Assembly: GCA_934154445.1 (NCBI GenBank)
Contig: CAKPGC010000007.1
Span: 19,416 to 83,415, forward strand
DNA from: an uncultured Clostridia bacterium
GTDB taxonomy: Bacteria; Bacillota; Clostridia; TANB77; CAG-508
Direction of reading: 5' to 3'
DNA: 64,000 bases
Made by a program: the position numbers and the translations under genes. This document shows positions 46,246 to 54,863 of this stretch, piece after piece. The stretch's first letter is position 1; each line of letters begins with the position of its first letter. The notes below the pieces were generated by a model. It had not been told where the DNA came from, did no database searches, and saw nothing but the letters and a program-made list of their open reading frames with translations.

Positions 46246-47562
46246 TTATAAATTATTTTTTAACCAGTCTTCTATATTTATGTTTTTATTATAAACATTC
46301 ATATAATAATATGTTTTTCCTGAGCTTATTGTCATATATACATCATCAATTATTGGTTTAACAATTATATCTCCTGATGAATTAATTAGTGCGTATTTTT
46401 TATTTTGACAAGCAACTAACATATTATAATTTGGTATTAGCAATAAATTAATTGCATCTTTATTGCTTGTAGCTATATATCCAAAGCTATCGTATTCGAA
46501 TGGAATAATTTGTTTTCCATCCTTGTCAAATGTTCCCCACTTGTTATCTTTTTTTGCAGGTATCATTCCATTATCTAATAAATATTTATTTTTTATATTA
46601 TTTTCTTTAAATTTTGTGTTATCAATTCCAATTTGGTCATATTCAATATAAATTTTTATGTTTCCGTTTGAATCTATTACTCCATATTTATTGTCTTTTT
46701 TCGCTAAGTATAATCCTGACTCATTATCAATTAATTCCAAACTATCATATAATATTTGTACTTTAGTTTCTTTATTTGAAGATATAATTCCCACTTTATT
46801 GTTGCTTGTAACTAAGAAGTCTCCTGAATATGGTAAATATTCAATATTATCATATTTAGCTTCTATAATTGCATTTCCTCTTACATCAATTACTGCATAA
46901 GTTTTTCCGCCATTTTTGGTTACAACTAACATATTGTTAAATACTGATTTTTGATTTGTAAAATCTTCACTTATTGCTTCATATCCATAATTTAAAACTT
47001 TTGATGAATATGTTTGTATTAAATATGGCATCGTATAAATATATATTCTTTGTTTTTCTTCATCGTACTGAAATGACATATTAAATGCATTTTCCAATGC
47101 ATCTGTGGTTGCATATAATTTTCCATTAATTGCTTTTACTGGTTTAGATGCATAATAAGATTCATAATTTGATGTATTATTTGATATTTTTAGTTTATAT
47201 ATTTTATTTGAGTTTAAAACAAAATTTGCAACTTCATTTGAATTTTGTATATAACATTTATTTGCATCTTCTGATTTAGCTGTATATTCTCCATTATAAC
47301 TTTCATATCCCAAATATGTTGCTATATCTCTTATTGGAAAATATATTTCTCCGTCTGATTCAACAACCATCATTTCTTTTACTTTTTCGTTTGTGCTTCC
47401 ATTTATGTAAAGTCTTAATTCACTATTTTGTATATATATTATTGCTATGTATATTCCTATTATAAATATAATTAATAATGCTATTATTGCAATTATTATT
47501 TTAGCAATTGTTTTAGAATTATCTTTTTTTTCTGTTTCAAAACTTTCATCAATTAAATTCAT
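46246..47562 (-). CDS. Membrane-anchored WG-repeat protein
   Basis: 438 residues from ATG at 47562 (MNLIDESFETEKK) behind GGGGGG. One N-terminal membrane segment (about 20-42), a stalk domain like the copper-amine-oxidase N domain (about 50-165), then WG/KWG repeats with KYGVIDSNGN and KWGTFDKDGK (about 220-420) forming a beta-propeller-like surface domain. The function is unknown; a cell-surface or wall-associated role is inferred. Confidence 0.82.
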   Translation of the reverse strand: MNLIDESFETEKKDNSKTIAKIIIAIIALLIIFIIGIYIAIIYIQNSELRLYINGSTNEKVKEMMVVESDGEIYFPIRDIATYLGYESYNGEYTAKSEDANKCYIQNSNEVANFVLNSNKIYKLKISNNTSNYESYYASKPVKAINGKLYATTDALENAFNMSFQYDEEKQRIYIYTMPYLIQTYSSKVLNYGYEAISEDFTNQKSVFNNMLVVTKNGGKTYAVIDVRGNAIIEAKYDNIEYLPYSGDFLVTSNNKVGIISSNKETKVQILYDSLELIDNESGLYLAKKDNKYGVIDSNGNIKIYIEYDQIGIDNTKFKENNIKNKYLLDNGMIPAKKDNKWGTFDKDGKQIIPFEYDSFGYIATSNKDAINLLLIPNYNMLVACQNKKYALINSSGDIIVKPIIDDVYMTISSGKTYYYMNVYNKNINIEDWLKNNL

Positions 47563-47583
47563 TTGTAATCCCCCCAAAAAATA

Positions 47584-48702
47584 TTAATACCCGTATTTTT
47601 TATAAAATTCATCTCTAAATGTTAGTAAGTTATCATTCTCTATTTCTATTCTAACTCTTTCCATTAATTTAGTCAAGAATCTTAAATTATGTATTGACAA
47701 TAATCTTACTCCTAGTATTTCATTTGTTTTTACTAGATGTCTTATATAAGCTCGTGTATAATTTCTACAAGTATAACAATTGCATTCTGGATCTAGTGGG
47801 CCCCAGTCTCTCTCGTAAGTTGCATTTCTAACAACAACTTTTCCGTGTGATGTTAACGCTGTACCATTCCTTGCTATTCTTGTTGGCAATACACAATCAC
47901 ACATATCAATTCCAGCAATTGATGCTTCTATTAGATAATCAGGTGTACCAACTCCCATTAGATATCTTGGTTTATTTTCTGGCATTTGGGGTGCTGTGTG
48001 GTATAAAATATCTAAAAATTGTTCTTTTGGTTCTCCTACACTTATTCCACCTATTGCATATCCCGGCAAATCTAATTTTACTAAATCTTCTAAACTTTTA
48101 TCTCTCAAATCCTTGTAAAATCCACCTTGAATAATACCAAACAAAGCTTGATTTTCGGTTACATGTGCCTCTTTACATCTTTGAGCCCATCTTGTTGTTC
48201 TTTCCATTGATTTTTTTGTATATTCATATTCTGATGGATATGGGCAACATTCATCAAATGCCATAATTATATCTGCGCCTAAATCCTCTTCTGTTTTCAT
48301 TACTGATTCGGGTGTAAAGAAATGTTTACTTCCATCTAAATGTGATTTAAATTGAACTCCTTCTTCTGATATAGTTCTTAAATCTCCTAAACTAAAAACT
48401 TGGAATCCTCCACTATCTGTCAAAATTGGTCTATCCCAATTCATAAATTTATGAAGTCCTCCCGCTTCTTTTACTATATCTTGTCCTGGTCTTAAATACA
48501 AGTGATATGTATTTGATAAAATTATTTGTGCTTTTACTTCTTCTTTTAATTCTTCAGGTGTCATTGATTTTACAGTTGCTTGTGTTCCAACTGGCATAAA
48601 TATTGGGGTTTGTATATCACCATGTGGTGTATGAACAACACCTCTTCTTGCTCCTGATTGTTTACATACATGTAATAATTCGTAAGTTACTGCTGGTTTC
48701 AT
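47584..48702 (-). CDS. tgt: tRNA-guanine transglycosylase
   Basis: 372 residues. LTDSGGFQVFSLGDLR with the catalytic Asp region, FGIIQGG, LMGVGTPDYLIEA, and the zinc site CNCYTC..H (about 303-332) are diagnostic. It swaps G34 for preQ1 or queuine in Asn, Asp, His and Tyr tRNAs. It lies downstream of queA. A hairpin at about 48716-48749 (GTTGTCA/TGACAAC) sits in its leader. Confidence 0.98.
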   Translation of the reverse strand: MKPAVTYELLHVCKQSGARRGVVHTPHGDIQTPIFMPVGTQATVKSMTPEELKEEVKAQIILSNTYHLYLRPGQDIVKEAGGLHKFMNWDRPILTDSGGFQVFSLGDLRTISEEGVQFKSHLDGSKHFFTPESVMKTEEDLGADIIMAFDECCPYPSEYEYTKKSMERTTRWAQRCKEAHVTENQALFGIIQGGFYKDLRDKSLEDLVKLDLPGYAIGGISVGEPKEQFLDILYHTAPQMPENKPRYLMGVGTPDYLIEASIAGIDMCDCVLPTRIARNGTALTSHGKVVVRNATYERDWGPLDPECNCYTCRNYTRAYIRHLVKTNEILGVRLLSIHNLRFLTKLMERVRIEIENDNLLTFRDEFYKKYGY

Positions 48703-48822
48703 TTTTTCCTCCTAAGTTGTCAACAGGGAATGCCCCTTTCTGACAACTTTTATTTTTTCTATTTTTTCATATTTATAATTAATTTACAAAAGTTATCAAA
48801 AAGGGTTATCCTTATTGACAGA

Positions 48823-49848
48823 TTATTTTATAAACATTGCATCTCCAAAACTAAAAAATCTATATTTTTCTTCTACTGCTTGTTTATATGCTTTCATTAT
48901 ATATTCTTTTCCTGCTAATGCTGATACGAGCATTAATAATGTTGATTGTGGTAAATGGAAATTTGTAATTAATCCATCTATACATTTAAATTTATATCCA
49001 GGATAAATAAATATTTGTGTATCCCCTTCTGTTGGTTTTACTAATCCTGTTTTTTCATCAGCCACAGTTTCTAGTACTCTACAAGATGTTGTTCCTACTG
49101 ATATTATTCTTTTTCCTTCTTGTTTTGCTCTATTTATTTTATCACAATCTTCTTGTTTTATATAATAATGTTCTGAATGCATTTCATGTGCTTCTACAGT
49201 GTCTTCTTTTACTGGTCTAAATGTTCCTATTCCAACATGTAATGTTACATTAGCAATGTCTATTCCTTTTTCTTCTATTTTTCTTAATAATTCTGGCGTA
49301 AAATGCAATCCTGCGGTTGGAGCTGCAGCTGAGCCATTATATTTTGCATATACTGTTTGATATCTATCTCTGTCTTTTAATTCCTCATGTATGTATGGTG
49401 GAAGAGGCATTAATCCAATTTGGTCTAATATTTCGTTAAAAATTCCTTTATAGAAAAATTTAACTTTTCTTGTTCCTCCAGGCATTATGTCTAAGATTTC
49501 AGCCTCTAATAATCCATTACCAAATATAACTTTTGTTCCTACATGAAGTTTGTTTCCAGGTCTTACAATACTTTCCCATATATCTCCTTCAATGTTGTTT
49601 AATAATAAAAATTCTACATTTGCTCCAGTTTCTTTTTTTCCATAAATTCTTGCAGGAATTACTTTGGTATTATTTCTAACCAAACAATCTCCTGGTTCTA
49701 AATAATCTATTATATCCTTAAATGTTTTATCTTCTATTGTTTGTTTTGTTCTATCTAATACCATTAGTCTAGATTCATCCCTTTTTTCTAATGGTACTTG
49801 TGCTATTAACTCTTCTGGTAGGTTATAATCAAAATCTGATACTTTCAT
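48823..49848 (-). CDS. queA: S-adenosylmethionine:tRNA ribosyltransferase-isomerase
   Basis: 341 residues from ATG at 49848 (MKVSDFDYNLPEELIAQVPL) behind GGAG; an upstream in-frame ATG is rejected. NNTKVIPARIYGKKETGANV, AAPTAGLHFTPELL and THVGIGTFRPV-like VGIGTFRPVKEDTVEAHEMH are typical. It adds the epoxycyclopentane ring to preQ1-modified tRNA, the step after tgt. Confidence 0.97.
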   Translation of the reverse strand: MKVSDFDYNLPEELIAQVPLEKRDESRLMVLDRTKQTIEDKTFKDIIDYLEPGDCLVRNNTKVIPARIYGKKETGANVEFLLLNNIEGDIWESIVRPGNKLHVGTKVIFGNGLLEAEILDIMPGGTRKVKFFYKGIFNEILDQIGLMPLPPYIHEELKDRDRYQTVYAKYNGSAAAPTAGLHFTPELLRKIEEKGIDIANVTLHVGIGTFRPVKEDTVEAHEMHSEHYYIKQEDCDKINRAKQEGKRIISVGTTSCRVLETVADEKTGLVKPTEGDTQIFIYPGYKFKCIDGLITNFHLPQSTLLMLVSALAGKEYIMKAYKQAVEEKYRFFSFGDAMFIK

Positions 49849-49874
49849 TTCTACTCCATTCTTTAATAATTTTT

Positions 49875-51216
49875 TCACTCTGTAATTATCTTTTTTATAT
49901 TTTCAGCATTGTTTATAATGTTTTTGAATAACTGTCTGATTTCTTCTATTATATTTTGTGGTTCGTAAAATTCATCTATTGAGTAAGAATACTTGAAATC
50001 CGAACTTTTTGCAGGTTTTAAAGCATATACTTCCTGTGGTAAACCAATATATCCATTTGATGTTTTAATATTTTTGTTCATATAATCTTTATACCAGTCT
50101 TTTAATCCTATTAAGTTTTTATTTTTGTATCCATATTTTTCATAATCATGTAATGCTGGTATTTCATATCCATATTCTTCTGAAGTTCTTTCTAATGAGT
50201 GTAAAAATTCATGTAGTAACACTTCCTCTGGGAATATATTTATTCTTGTGTCATATTTATAAATATAACTTTTAGATGAATTCGGTAGTCTTATATTTGA
50301 ATATCCTATTCCATAATAATCCATGTACCCGAAGTCCTATCCAATCATTTATTTGAATATCATCTTTATATTTCTCATTTCCTAATCTTATAATTACAAA
50401 AATATGATCATAGTTATTTTGTTTAATAATATCTTTTATACTATTTTCAACATCTTCTGCCGCAACAAAGTATCCAAACTCCTCATCATAAGTCAGTTTT
50501 GTTATTGCTTCTGGTATTTTGTAAATATCACATTCTGCTGTCATTTTATTTTTTGATAATGTACTTACTGTCTTTTCAAATCTTTCTATTGTATTTTTTA
50601 TATCTGATATGTCATTATTTGTCATTGATAGTTTTATTTCTTTTCCATCTATAATTACATCTGTATTTTCAAATATAAAACAAGCAAAATTCCAGTTGTT
50701 ACTTTCATTTGCTGTTCCTTCCTCTAATGTAAAATCAGAATACCATGCTGTTCCTGTACATTTTCCTAAATATCCTCCTAGTCTAAATCCAATATCTACT
50801 TCTTCTCTATTTTTTGAATTAAAAATCATCTCTATTTTTTGCCAATCTTGTGTCCCAGTAATTGCAATTGATTTTTCTGTTGTTCCTATTACTGATATTT
50901 GTGCTCCTACACCTGATATATCATTTTCTGAAGAAACATTTTCAGTTTTGACCATACATGTTACTTTATATGGCATATTTTTTTTTACTTTTACTTTTTT
51001 GTAAAATGTTGCATCATTTGCTATATCTGATGTTATTCTATAACTGTCTGATTTGGAAAACTTTATTTTAGAGTCTCTTTTAAATTCAGATATATGTAAC
51101 TCCATTTCACTTCTTATAAATTCATTAAAGTTATTGCTTTTATAGAAATTAAATGTTGCAATTAATATTATTAGAATTATTGTCCAAAATATAATATTGA
51201 TTATTTTCTTTTTCAT
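49875..51216 (-). CDS. Membrane-anchored HExxH metallopeptidase candidate, needs a +1 frameshift at a CGG codon
   Basis: One N-terminal membrane segment (about 4-24), then a carbohydrate-binding-like beta-sandwich (about 60-170) with TGTQDWQKIEMIF. The zero frame ends NDWIGL-R and runs on to a stop near 50272. Skipping the C of CGG (50329-50331, codon 296) joins it to GYMDYYGIGYSNIRLPNSS and then HEFLHSLERTSEEYG, an HExxH zinc motif with a possible later ligand. Total 446 residues, length 3n+1. Without the shift the protein would lose its catalytic site. I do not know the family. It ends 26 bases before the queA start. Confidence 0.8.
50328..50331 (-). other. CGGG recoding site in the metallopeptidase gene (+1, read as Gly)
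   Basis: The zero frame reads GGA CTT CGG GTA CAT. Skipping C gives GGA CTT GGG TAC ATG. The following frame carries the HExxH motif. A restart at that ATG (50324) is conceivable, but no ribosome-binding site is seen. Confidence 0.75.
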
Positions 51217-51322
51217 TTTTTCTCCTGTGATTTCGTGACAGTAATTGTCCTATTTTTTGTTATTTAATGAAGCTAGACTGTATAAATACATCTAGCTTCT
51301 CATTTTTTATAATTTAGCAAAA

Positions 51323-53447
51323 TTATTCTTTTTTATCTTCTTTATCATCAGATAAAATAGCAGTTAAATTAATTCTACCTTGATCATCAATATCAAGAAC
51401 TTTAACAGTAACTTTATCTCCAACTTTTAAAACATCTTCAACTTTTTTAATTCTTTCTTTAGAAATCTTAGAAATATGAAGTAAGCCCTCTTTACCATTA
51501 ACTCCTAAGTCTACAAAAGCTCCAAATGTTGCTATTCTTGTAACTTCTCCATAGTAAATTTCTCCAACTTCAACTTCTCTTACTATGTCTTCTATCATTT
51601 CTAATGCTTGATTTGCTTTTTCTGAGTCTTCAGAATAAATAAATACTTTTCCATCTTCCTTAATGTCAATTTTAACTCCAGTTGCATCTATTATTTTATT
51701 TATTGTTTCTCCACCTTTTCCTATAACATCTTTTATTTTTTCTACTTTAATTGTAGTATTTACTATTTTAGGTGCATATTTTGATATTTCTTTTCTAGGT
51801 TCTGCAATTACAGGTGCCATTACATCTTCTAATATATGTTTTCTTGCTACTCTAGTTCTCTCAAAAGCTTCTTTAATTATATCATAAGATAATCCATCTA
51901 CTTTGATATCAACTTGTATAGCTGTTATACCTTTTTCAGTTCCTCCAACTTTAAAGTCCATATCTCCAAAGAAGTCTTCTATTCCTTGAATATCTGTTAA
52001 CATTACATAGTCATTTTCATTGTCTGGATTTGTTACAAGACCTGTTGATATACCTGCAACTGGTCTTTTTATTGGTACACCTGCAGCCATCAATGATAGT
52101 GTACTTCCACATATACTTGCTTGTGATGTTGAACCATTTGAAGATAATACTTCTGATACAACTCTTATTGCATAAGGAAATTCCTCTATTGAAGGTAATA
52201 CTGGAACTAATGCCTTTTCTGCTAAAGCACCATGTCCTATTTCTCTTCTTCCTGGACCTCTTGATGCTCTTGCTTCACCAACACTATAGCTTGGGAAATT
52301 ATATTGATGCATATATCTTTTTGATGTTTCTGTATCAATTCCATCTAATTCTTGTTCTTCTGATTCCATTCCTAATGTTGTAACTGACAATACCTGTGTT
52401 TGTCCTCTTGTAAATAAAGCACTTCCGTGTACACGTGGTAATAAATCAATTTCACATGATAGTGGTCTTATCTCATCTAATGCTCTTCCATCAACTCTTT
52501 TATGTTCAAAGAAAATCATATTTCTTACACATTTTTTCTCTAACTTGTAAATTGCTTCTCCTATATCAGACTTATGTTTTTCTGCTTCTTCTTCTCCAAA
52601 TTTTTCAGCATAAGCAATTGCTATCTTGTCTGATACTTCTGATATGTTATTATCTCTTGTTTCTTTATCTGATTCTTGAAGTGCTTGTTTTACATCTTCT
52701 TCAAAGTTTGTTTCTATAAATTCATATACATCATGATCAACTGCAAATGATTTATATTCAAATTTAGGTTTTCCAATTTCTTCTTTCATTTTTTCAATGA
52801 ATTTACAGATTTTCTTAATTTCAACATGTCCAGCTTTAATAGCTTCTAACATAACATCATCTGGAACTTCATTTGCTCCTGCTTCAATCATAGCAATTTT
52901 TGCATCTGTTCCTGCTACTGTTAATGTTAAGTCAGATACTTTTCTTTGTTCTTCAGTTGGATTTATTATAATTTTTCCATCAACTAGTCCAACATTTACT
53001 GCTGCTGTTGGTCCACCAAATGGAATATCTGAAATTGATAATGCTGCTGATGCACCTATCATTGCTGCAACTTCTGGTGAGTTATCTTGATCTACTGAAA
53101 GGACTGTACAAACAACTACTACATCATTTCTAAAATCTTTTGGGAATAATGGTCTTAGTGGTCTATCTATTGCTCTTGATGTAAGTATTGCTTTATCACT
53201 TGGTTTTCCTTCTCTTTTTTGGAATGATCCTGGTATTTTTCCAACTGAATATAGTTTTTCTTCATAATCTACTGATAATGGGAAAAAGTCTATTCCATCT
53301 TTTGGTTCTTTTGATGCTGTAACATTTACCATTACAACTGTATCTCCATATCTAACTAATACACTTCCGATTTGCAAGTCCAGCCATTTTACCTGTTTCA
53401 ATTACAAGTTTTCTTCCTGCTAATTCTGTTTCATAAGTTTTAAACAT
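51323..53447 (-). CDS. pnp: Polynucleotide phosphorylase, needs a +1 frameshift at a CGG codon
   Basis: The start is ATG at 53447 (MFKTYETELAGRKLVIETGK) with GGAGAG upstream. An in-frame ATG at 53504 with GGGGG upstream could add 19 residues. At codon 27 the zero frame reads AAT CGG AAG and stops five codons later. Skipping the C gives A-N-G-S-V-L-V-R-Y-G-D, the family sequence, and the rest is complete: two RNase PH domains, KH (GKGGETINKIIDATG, about 560) and S1 (GLLHISKISKERIKKV). Total 707 residues, length 3n+1. It degrades RNA 3'-5' with phosphate. It lies downstream of rpsO, as usual. Confidence 0.93.
53366..53369 (-). other. CGGA recoding site in pnp (+1, read as Gly)
   Basis: The zero frame reads GCA AAT CGG AAG TGT. 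Reading AAT-C-GGA-AGT-GTA restores the conserved N-G-S-V-L-V-R-Y-G-D. Because it lies at codon 27, all enzyme activity depends on passing this site. Confidence 0.82.
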
Positions 53448-53527
53448 TTTATTTTTCTCTCCTTTTTCTTCTTTTTTGCACCATTTTTTTATAAATTCAA
53501 ACATAGTTTGTCCCCCTTTTATGAGCC

Positions 53528-53597
53528 AAATTTAGATTGTAACCTCTATAATACTTTGGAATTTCCAAGACATTATACAAGCTACTTACCTAAATTT
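53528..53597 (-). promoter_or_regulatory. Long hairpin in the pnp leader
   Basis: AAATTTAG (53528-53535) and CTAAATTT (53590-53597) enclose TATAAT..ATTATA and a TTGGAA/TTCCAA core. Together they form an imperfect stem-loop of about 70 bases between the rpsO terminator and pnp. In enteric bacteria a long pnp leader hairpin is cut by RNase III for autoregulation; the same role here is an inference. Confidence 0.65.
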
Positions 53598-53624
53598 TGG
53601 TCTCTTTAATAACTAAATTTCCAC

Positions 53625-53661
53625 AAAAAGCCTATGCTAAATCTTTTGTTTTGCATAGGCT
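53625..53661 (-). terminator. Terminator of rpsO
   Basis: AGCCTATGC pairs with GCATAGGCT across a 15-base loop, then TTTTTG on the minus strand. Confidence 0.85.
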
Positions 53662-53672
53662 CTTTTATGAAA

Positions 53673-53936
53673 TTATTTTCTTAATCCTAATTTTTCAACG
53701 ATGTCTCTGTATCTTTGAACATCTTTTTTAGCTAAATAGTTTAGTAAGTTTCTTCTTTTACCAACCATTTTTAATAATCCTCTTCTTGAGTGATTATCTT
53801 TAACATGTACTTTTAAATGTTCAGTTAATTCATTAATTCTTTCTGTTAAAAGAGCGATTTGTACTTCTGGTGAACCAGTGTCTTTTTCTTCTCTTTTATA
53901 AGTATTAATAATTTCTTGTTTTCTTTCCTTTGTCAT
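53673..53936 (-). CDS. rpsO: Ribosomal protein S15
   Basis: 87 residues. DTGSPEVQIALLTERINELT and HVKDNHSRRGLLKMVGKRRN are diagnostic. It is a primary binder of 16S rRNA at the central domain. rpsO-pnp is a common gene pair. GGAGG precedes the ATG. Confidence 0.98.
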   Translation of the reverse strand: MTKERKQEIINTYKREEKDTGSPEVQIALLTERINELTEHLKVHVKDNHSRRGLLKMVGKRRNLLNYLAKKDVQRYRDIVEKLGLRK

Positions 53937-54032
53937 GTTTACACCTCCTATTTTATTTATATCCTTTAACTGGGCTTTTAGTTTTGGTGCTTTTCTTAAA
54001 AGCTAAGTAAAAGGTTTTACTTAAATAGTATA

Positions 54033-54749
54033 CTACATTCTGTTGAAATTATCAAGCTTTTTTGGAAATTTTTGCATATTTAAAAATTCATTAACAAAAC
54101 TAACTGTTTTATCTATTTGTTCTTCTAATTCTTCTGTTGTAAATATTTTCATTTCTAGGTTTTGACTATTTGAATTCTTTTCTGTTTCGTTTATGTATTC
54201 TATTACTTTTCTAACATCTTCATCATTTATATTAATGTTTTCTATAATATTAGCATTTTTTGATATATCAAAACTAAATTTAGGTAATTTCATATTATAA
54301 TTTTTATAAATATAATATTGAAATATTCTAAAATCTTCTTGTTTATATTCTCTTAATTTTTTCTTATCACCTTTTATTAGTTTTCCTTCTTTATTTATAA
54401 CACCAATTAGTTCATTATCTTCTTTTATACATTTTTCATTATAAAATACATCATTCCATAATGAATCTGTTACTAAATGTGACAGATATCCTATTATTAT
54501 TGGATTGTTCATTTTCTCAGAATACCTTTCAAAGAAAACTTCATATATTTTTTTATTATTTGGGCTATAATTTCCATTATGAAAATCAAAATGATTTATA
54601 TTATGTGGTTGTATATTTGATATTCCTTTTACTAAATATCCATCCTGAACGTCTGGTAATATATTTCCAAAAAGAAATAAGTTCTCGTCTATTTTTATCT
54701 TTTTTAATATTTTATTAGCTATTAGTAAGTGTTCTCCCCAATTTGGCAT
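54033..54749 (-). CDS. Zinc-dependent phospholipase C-like protein
   Basis: 238 residues. The N-terminal MPNWGEHLLIA is the Trp-Gly-x-His start of the PF00882 family. FGNILPD, NHFDFHNG and YLSHLVTDSLWND supply further metal-ligand-like His and Asp. There is no signal peptide, so if it is an enzyme it acts inside the cell. Related clostridial proteins are poorly characterised. GGAGG precedes the ATG. Confidence 0.78.
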   Translation of the reverse strand: MPNWGEHLLIANKILKKIKIDENLFLFGNILPDVQDGYLVKGISNIQPHNINHFDFHNGNYSPNNKKIYEVFFERYSEKMNNPIIIGYLSHLVTDSLWNDVFYNEKCIKEDNELIGVINKEGKLIKGDKKKLREYKQEDFRIFQYYIYKNYNMKLPKFSFDISKNANIIENININDEDVRKVIEYINETEKNSNSQNLEMKIFTTEELEEQIDKTVSFVNEFLNMQKFPKKLDNFNRM

Positions 54750-54863
54750 TTTTTCCTCCTAGTATTTATTATATTTTTTATTCTTATATAACAAAATTAT
54801 ATCATAACTTTTAAATTAGTAAAGTTGTTTAATATTTTTAAATTTAAAAAAAGATGAGGCAAA

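Noticed and set aside
48703..48822. preQ1 riboswitch before tgt
   Set aside because: There is a GTTGTCA/TGACAAC hairpin, but the C-rich loop and A-rich tail next to the ribosome-binding site that define preQ1-I are absent.
710..53369. Known programmed frameshift signals (prfB-type +1, dnaX-type -1 slippery heptamer)
   Set aside because: None of the five sites has an A-rich heptamer, a Shine-Dalgarno-like stimulator at the right distance, or a CTT TGA context. The preceding codons cannot all re-pair in the +1 frame.
710..53369. Simple reassignment of CGG to another amino acid, or TGA read as Trp
   Set aside because: Changing one codon meaning does not restore the frame. Zero-frame continuations are non-homologous and end at TAA, TAG or TGA.
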